Positions 13,281 to 15,335 of a stretch of 15,335 bases of DNA are shown here, piece after piece. Location: contig JAWLBS010000093.1 of assembly GCA_041687575.1 (NCBI GenBank), positions 1 through 15,335 of the forward strand, given 5' to 3'. Source of the stretch: JANYLN01 sp041687575 (GTDB lineage Bacteria > Planctomycetota > Phycisphaerae > UBA1845 > JANYLN01). The position numbers were made by a program, and so were the translations under genes. Positions within the stretch are counted from its first letter, which is position 1, and every line of letters begins with the position of its first letter. Under the pieces are notes generated by a model. The model searched no databases. It worked only from the letters and a program-made list of their open reading frames with translations, and was not told the origin of the DNA.

Positions 13281-15068
13281 ATGACGTTGCATGCGTTCGG
13301 TCGTCGCTTGGCGGTAGTCCTTGGTCTGGTCCTGATTGGCTCGGGCGTCGCACTGGCCGACGCCAGCGATGTCATCAAGCAGGCCCCGCCCCTGCCCCCG
13401 CCAACCGGTGACGTCGTCTACGTGAGCAACGTGTCGAACCTTGAGTACCAGCTCTTTACGGCCCCGCCGGGCCGGACCATCATGGTTCAGCCGGGGACCT
13501 ATTACATTACCAAGACCTTGGGCTTCGCCAACGCCGGCATCACCGTGCGCGGCGCAACGGGCAATCGCGATGACGTAATCATCCAGGGCTGGGGCATGAA
13601 CAACAGCAGCCAGCAGCGAAACATCTTCTGGATCACCAAGAGCGACATCACCATCGCCGACCTGACCATCCGCGACGCCTACTACCACGGCATCCAGATC
13701 GCCGCCGAATACCAGACCGACCGCATCCACCTGTACAACCTCAAGATCATCGACTGCGGCGAACGGTTCATCAAGGGCAGCACTAACAACAACCCCAGCT
13801 ACAGTCCCGACGACGTCGTCATCGAATACTGCTGGCTCGAGCAGATCCAGGAACTGGCCAACCACAACGACCTCAACTACATCGGCGGCATCGACGCCAT
13901 GTGGTGCAACCGCTGGATCATCCGCGACTGCGTCTTCAAGAACATCCGCGGCGTCAGCGGCGGCGGTCGCGGCGGCATCTTCCTCTGGCAGAACTGCAAG
14001 GATACAGTCGTAGAACGGAACCTGGCGATCGGCTGCGACCGCGGCATCGCCATCGGCAACCCGTCGGGCCCGGCCGTGGGCACATATCACATGGACGGCG
14101 GCATCCTCCGCAACAACTTCATCGTCCGCGGCGATGGTATCGCCCTGGAGATCTGCAAGACCCGCAACCTGAAGGTCTACAACAACACCATCTACAGCGA
14201 TAACGCCGCCTACGGCCGGACGCTGCACGTCTACGGCAGCGTCACCTCCGGCCTGCAGCTCTACGACAACATCATCCGCGGCCTGATCCACTGGAACGGC
14301 ACCGGCCCCTGGCCGACCACCGGCAGCATCATCGGCTCGACGCCGACCGCCTCGTGGTTCGTCGAGCCGCTGGTCGGCGACCTGCGGCTGACGGACAATG
14401 CCACCCTCGCCATCGGCCAGGGACAGATCCTCGCCGAAGTCACCGACGACTACTTCGCTGCGCCGCGGGACGCGATGCCGGACATCGGGGCCCATGAGAG
14501 CGACAGCCAGCCGAACGGCCCGCAGGTCGTCTCCTTCGATCCGCCGCTGGCCGAAGTGAACCATCTCAAGACCGACTACGACCTGATCACGATCGGCTTC
14601 GACCGCGACGTAGCCATCAGCGAGTCGATGGTCAGCGTGGTCGGAGTCAACACCGGCCCGAATACTGGTTACATGTTCCTGTATGACCCCAATACCCGCG
14701 TGCTCACGCTGGCGTGGGTGACGCCACTGCCGGACGATACCTACGTGGTCACCGTCAGCGACGCCGCCTCAGCCGGCGGCCTGGGCCTCGACGGCGAGCA
14801 GGACATGTACAACCCGTCTCTGCCCAGCGGCGACGGAGCCCCCGGCGGCGATTTCGTCGGGCTCGTCCACAAGCTCGTCGGCGACATCAACCAGGACCGC
14901 AGCGTCAACGTCATCGACCTGCTGCAGCTGGCCGGCAGCTTCGCCACGACGACAGGTGACCCGAACTACGACGCCGCCGCCGACCTGAATGCCGACGGCC
15001 TCATCAATGTCATCGACCTGCTGATCCTGGCCAACGCCTGGACCAAAACGATCCCGGTCGGGCCGTAG
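13281..15068 (+). CDS. Secreted beta-helix protein with dockerin-like C-terminus
   Basis: 595 aa. The signal peptide has RRLAVVLGLVLIGSGVALA, with cleavage likely after A26. Residues ~45-390 form a right-handed parallel beta-helix (pectate-lyase-like): repeated short strands with N-rich turns such as YHGIQIAAEY, CWLEQI, RDCVFKNIRG, VVERNLAIGCDRGIAIG, LRNNFIVRGDGIALEI and VYNNTIYS. Next is a domain resembling SbsA-type Ig repeats (PQVVSFDPPLAEV to DDTYVVTVSDAASAGGLG, ~413-505). Last is a dockerin-like pair: GDINQDRSVNVIDLLQLAGS (534-553) and DLNADGLINVIDLLILANAW (568-587). Calcium ligands are D535, N537, D539 and D546, and D568, N570, D572 and D579. ATG 13281 has AGGAGGAG 7 nt upstream. It is likely exported and attached or displayed; enzyme activity is not evident. 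Confidence 0.87.
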   Translation: MTLHAFGRRLAVVLGLVLIGSGVALADASDVIKQAPPLPPPTGDVVYVSNVSNLEYQLFTAPPGRTIMVQPGTYYITKTLGFANAGITVRGATGNRDDVIIQGWGMNNSSQQRNIFWITKSDITIADLTIRDAYYHGIQIAAEYQTDRIHLYNLKIIDCGERFIKGSTNNNPSYSPDDVVIEYCWLEQIQELANHNDLNYIGGIDAMWCNRWIIRDCVFKNIRGVSGGGRGGIFLWQNCKDTVVERNLAIGCDRGIAIGNPSGPAVGTYHMDGGILRNNFIVRGDGIALEICKTRNLKVYNNTIYSDNAAYGRTLHVYGSVTSGLQLYDNIIRGLIHWNGTGPWPTTGSIIGSTPTASWFVEPLVGDLRLTDNATLAIGQGQILAEVTDDYFAAPRDAMPDIGAHESDSQPNGPQVVSFDPPLAEVNHLKTDYDLITIGFDRDVAISESMVSVVGVNTGPNTGYMFLYDPNTRVLTLAWVTPLPDDTYVVTVSDAASAGGLGLDGEQDMYNPSLPSGDGAPGGDFVGLVHKLVGDINQDRSVNVIDLLQLAGSFATTTGDPNYDAAADLNADGLINVIDLLILANAWTKTIPVGP

Positions 15069-15072
15069 ATGG

Positions 15073-15100
15073 AACGAGCCGCGACCGTGAGGGAGCGGTA
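15073..15100. repeat. CCGCGACCG element, copy 3
   Basis: AACGAGCC followed by GCGACCGTGAGGGAGCGGTA, starting 4 nt after the dockerin gene stop. Confidence 0.7.
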
Positions 15101-15128
15101 GACCCTGGGATGGAGAGGACCGCCCCAG

Positions 15129-15152
15129 GCTGTCATTCCGAGCGCAGCGAAG
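15129..15152. repeat. TGTCATTCCGAGCGCAGCG repeat, copy 1
   Basis: Differs by one base from the copy at 15179-15203. Sequences of this type are widespread intergenic repeats in several bacterial phyla, from general knowledge. Confidence 0.75.
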
Positions 15153-15158
15153 TGCATG

Positions 15159-15178
15159 TAGGGCGGGCTGCGCCCGCC
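15159..15178. repeat. TAGGGCGGGC palindrome, copy 7
   Basis: GGCGGGC (15162-15168), loop TGC, GCCCGCC (15172-15178). It sits exactly between the two TGTCATT repeats, so it may have inserted into one of them or between them. Confidence 0.8.
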
Positions 15179-15203
15179 AAGGCTGTCATTGCGAGCGCAG
15201 CGA
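15179..15203. repeat. TGTCATTGCGAGCGCAGCG repeat, copy 2
   Basis: Same orientation as copy 1, followed by AAGAATCTCC. It lies 44 bp from the intron boundary. Confidence 0.75.
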
Positions 15204-15246
15204 AGAATCTCCAATGGACAGCGTGCCCATGGTTTGGCGCCCCGCT

Positions 15247-15335
15247 ATCGACATAGGTAAGCCCTCACGGGCTGTCCCTGTCACACCACCGTGCGTACGG
15301 GTCCGTACACGGCGGTTCGATCAACTTGAGCCATT
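15247..15335 (-). mobile_element. Group II intron 3' end (domains V and VI), cut by window edge
   Basis: Read on the minus strand, 15316-15285 folds as domain V: a 9-bp lower stem (ACCGCCGTG with CACGGTGGT, one G-U), then a two-base CG bulge on the 3' side and a 4-bp upper stem (TACG, loop GACC, CGTA). This is the layout of the catalytic hairpin. Directly 3' is a domain VI-like stem (AGCCC, loop GTGA, GGGCT) followed by TACCTATGTCGAT, so the intron would end in AT at 15248-15247. Sequence and context resemble bacterial group IIC introns. The rest of the intron, including any reverse transcriptase gene, would lie beyond 15335. The 3' exon begins AGCGGGGCGCC. Domain assignment is by eye; I did not resolve the catalytic triad. 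Confidence 0.72.

Noticed and set aside
12935..13411. 158-residue plus-strand frame upstream of the dockerin gene
   Set aside because: Composition is Arg/Pro-rich with no motif, and it runs out of frame into the dockerin gene.

Overview
The window looks like about 15.3 kb of chromosome from a GC-rich planctomycete, most likely of the Phycisphaerae type. Three things point that way. The last gene encodes a secreted beta-helix protein with a C-terminal dockerin-like double EF-hand of planctomycete style. Polyamine synthesis uses a pyruvoyl-dependent arginine decarboxylase plus agmatinase, a combination seen in the Planctomycetes-Verrucomicrobia-Chlamydiae group. The spaces between genes are packed with short dispersed palindromic repeats. 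The assignment is inference from gene content, not from a marker gene.

Layout. Positions 1-3206 hold the late arginine (ornithine) pathway: argB (5' end outside the window), argD and argF, the last two overlapping by 3 nt. Positions 3207-3780 hold repeats and a small minus-strand orphan antitoxin-like gene with its own TATAAT box. Positions 3781-6297 hold rph (ribonuclease PH), a lipoprotein with two SPOR-like repeats, and rdgB (house-cleaning NTP pyrophosphatase), which overlaps the lipoprotein gene by 59 nt. Positions 6371-8049 hold pdaD and speB, which turn arginine into agmatine and then putrescine. A small two-helix membrane protein (DUF2905) follows. It converges on a minus-strand LolA-like periplasmic protein across a perfect 11-bp terminator stem. 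A 657-bp non-coding stretch with four GGGGTCAGACCCC palindromes precedes a GH116 glycosidase. A minus-strand lipoprotein and the dockerin protein complete the gene set. The right edge (15247-15335) is the 3' end of a minus-strand group II intron, read from its domain V and VI folds.

The genes fit together as arginine synthesis (argB, argD, argF) feeding polyamine synthesis (pdaD, speB), with RNA and nucleotide housekeeping between them (rph, rdgB). The second half is cell-envelope and polysaccharide biology.

The most unusual signal is the repeat layer. A palindrome of the form TAGGGCGGGC-loop-GCCCGCC occurs six times in clear form, plus two decayed copies. In argF, rph and pdaD its leading TAG is the stop codon of the gene. 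One copy has a compensated base-pair change. It is linked to a second repeat (GTTGCCAGT units plus AGGGGTCAGGGATCAGTG), and other repeat families occur at 7076, 9733, 15073 and 15129-15203.
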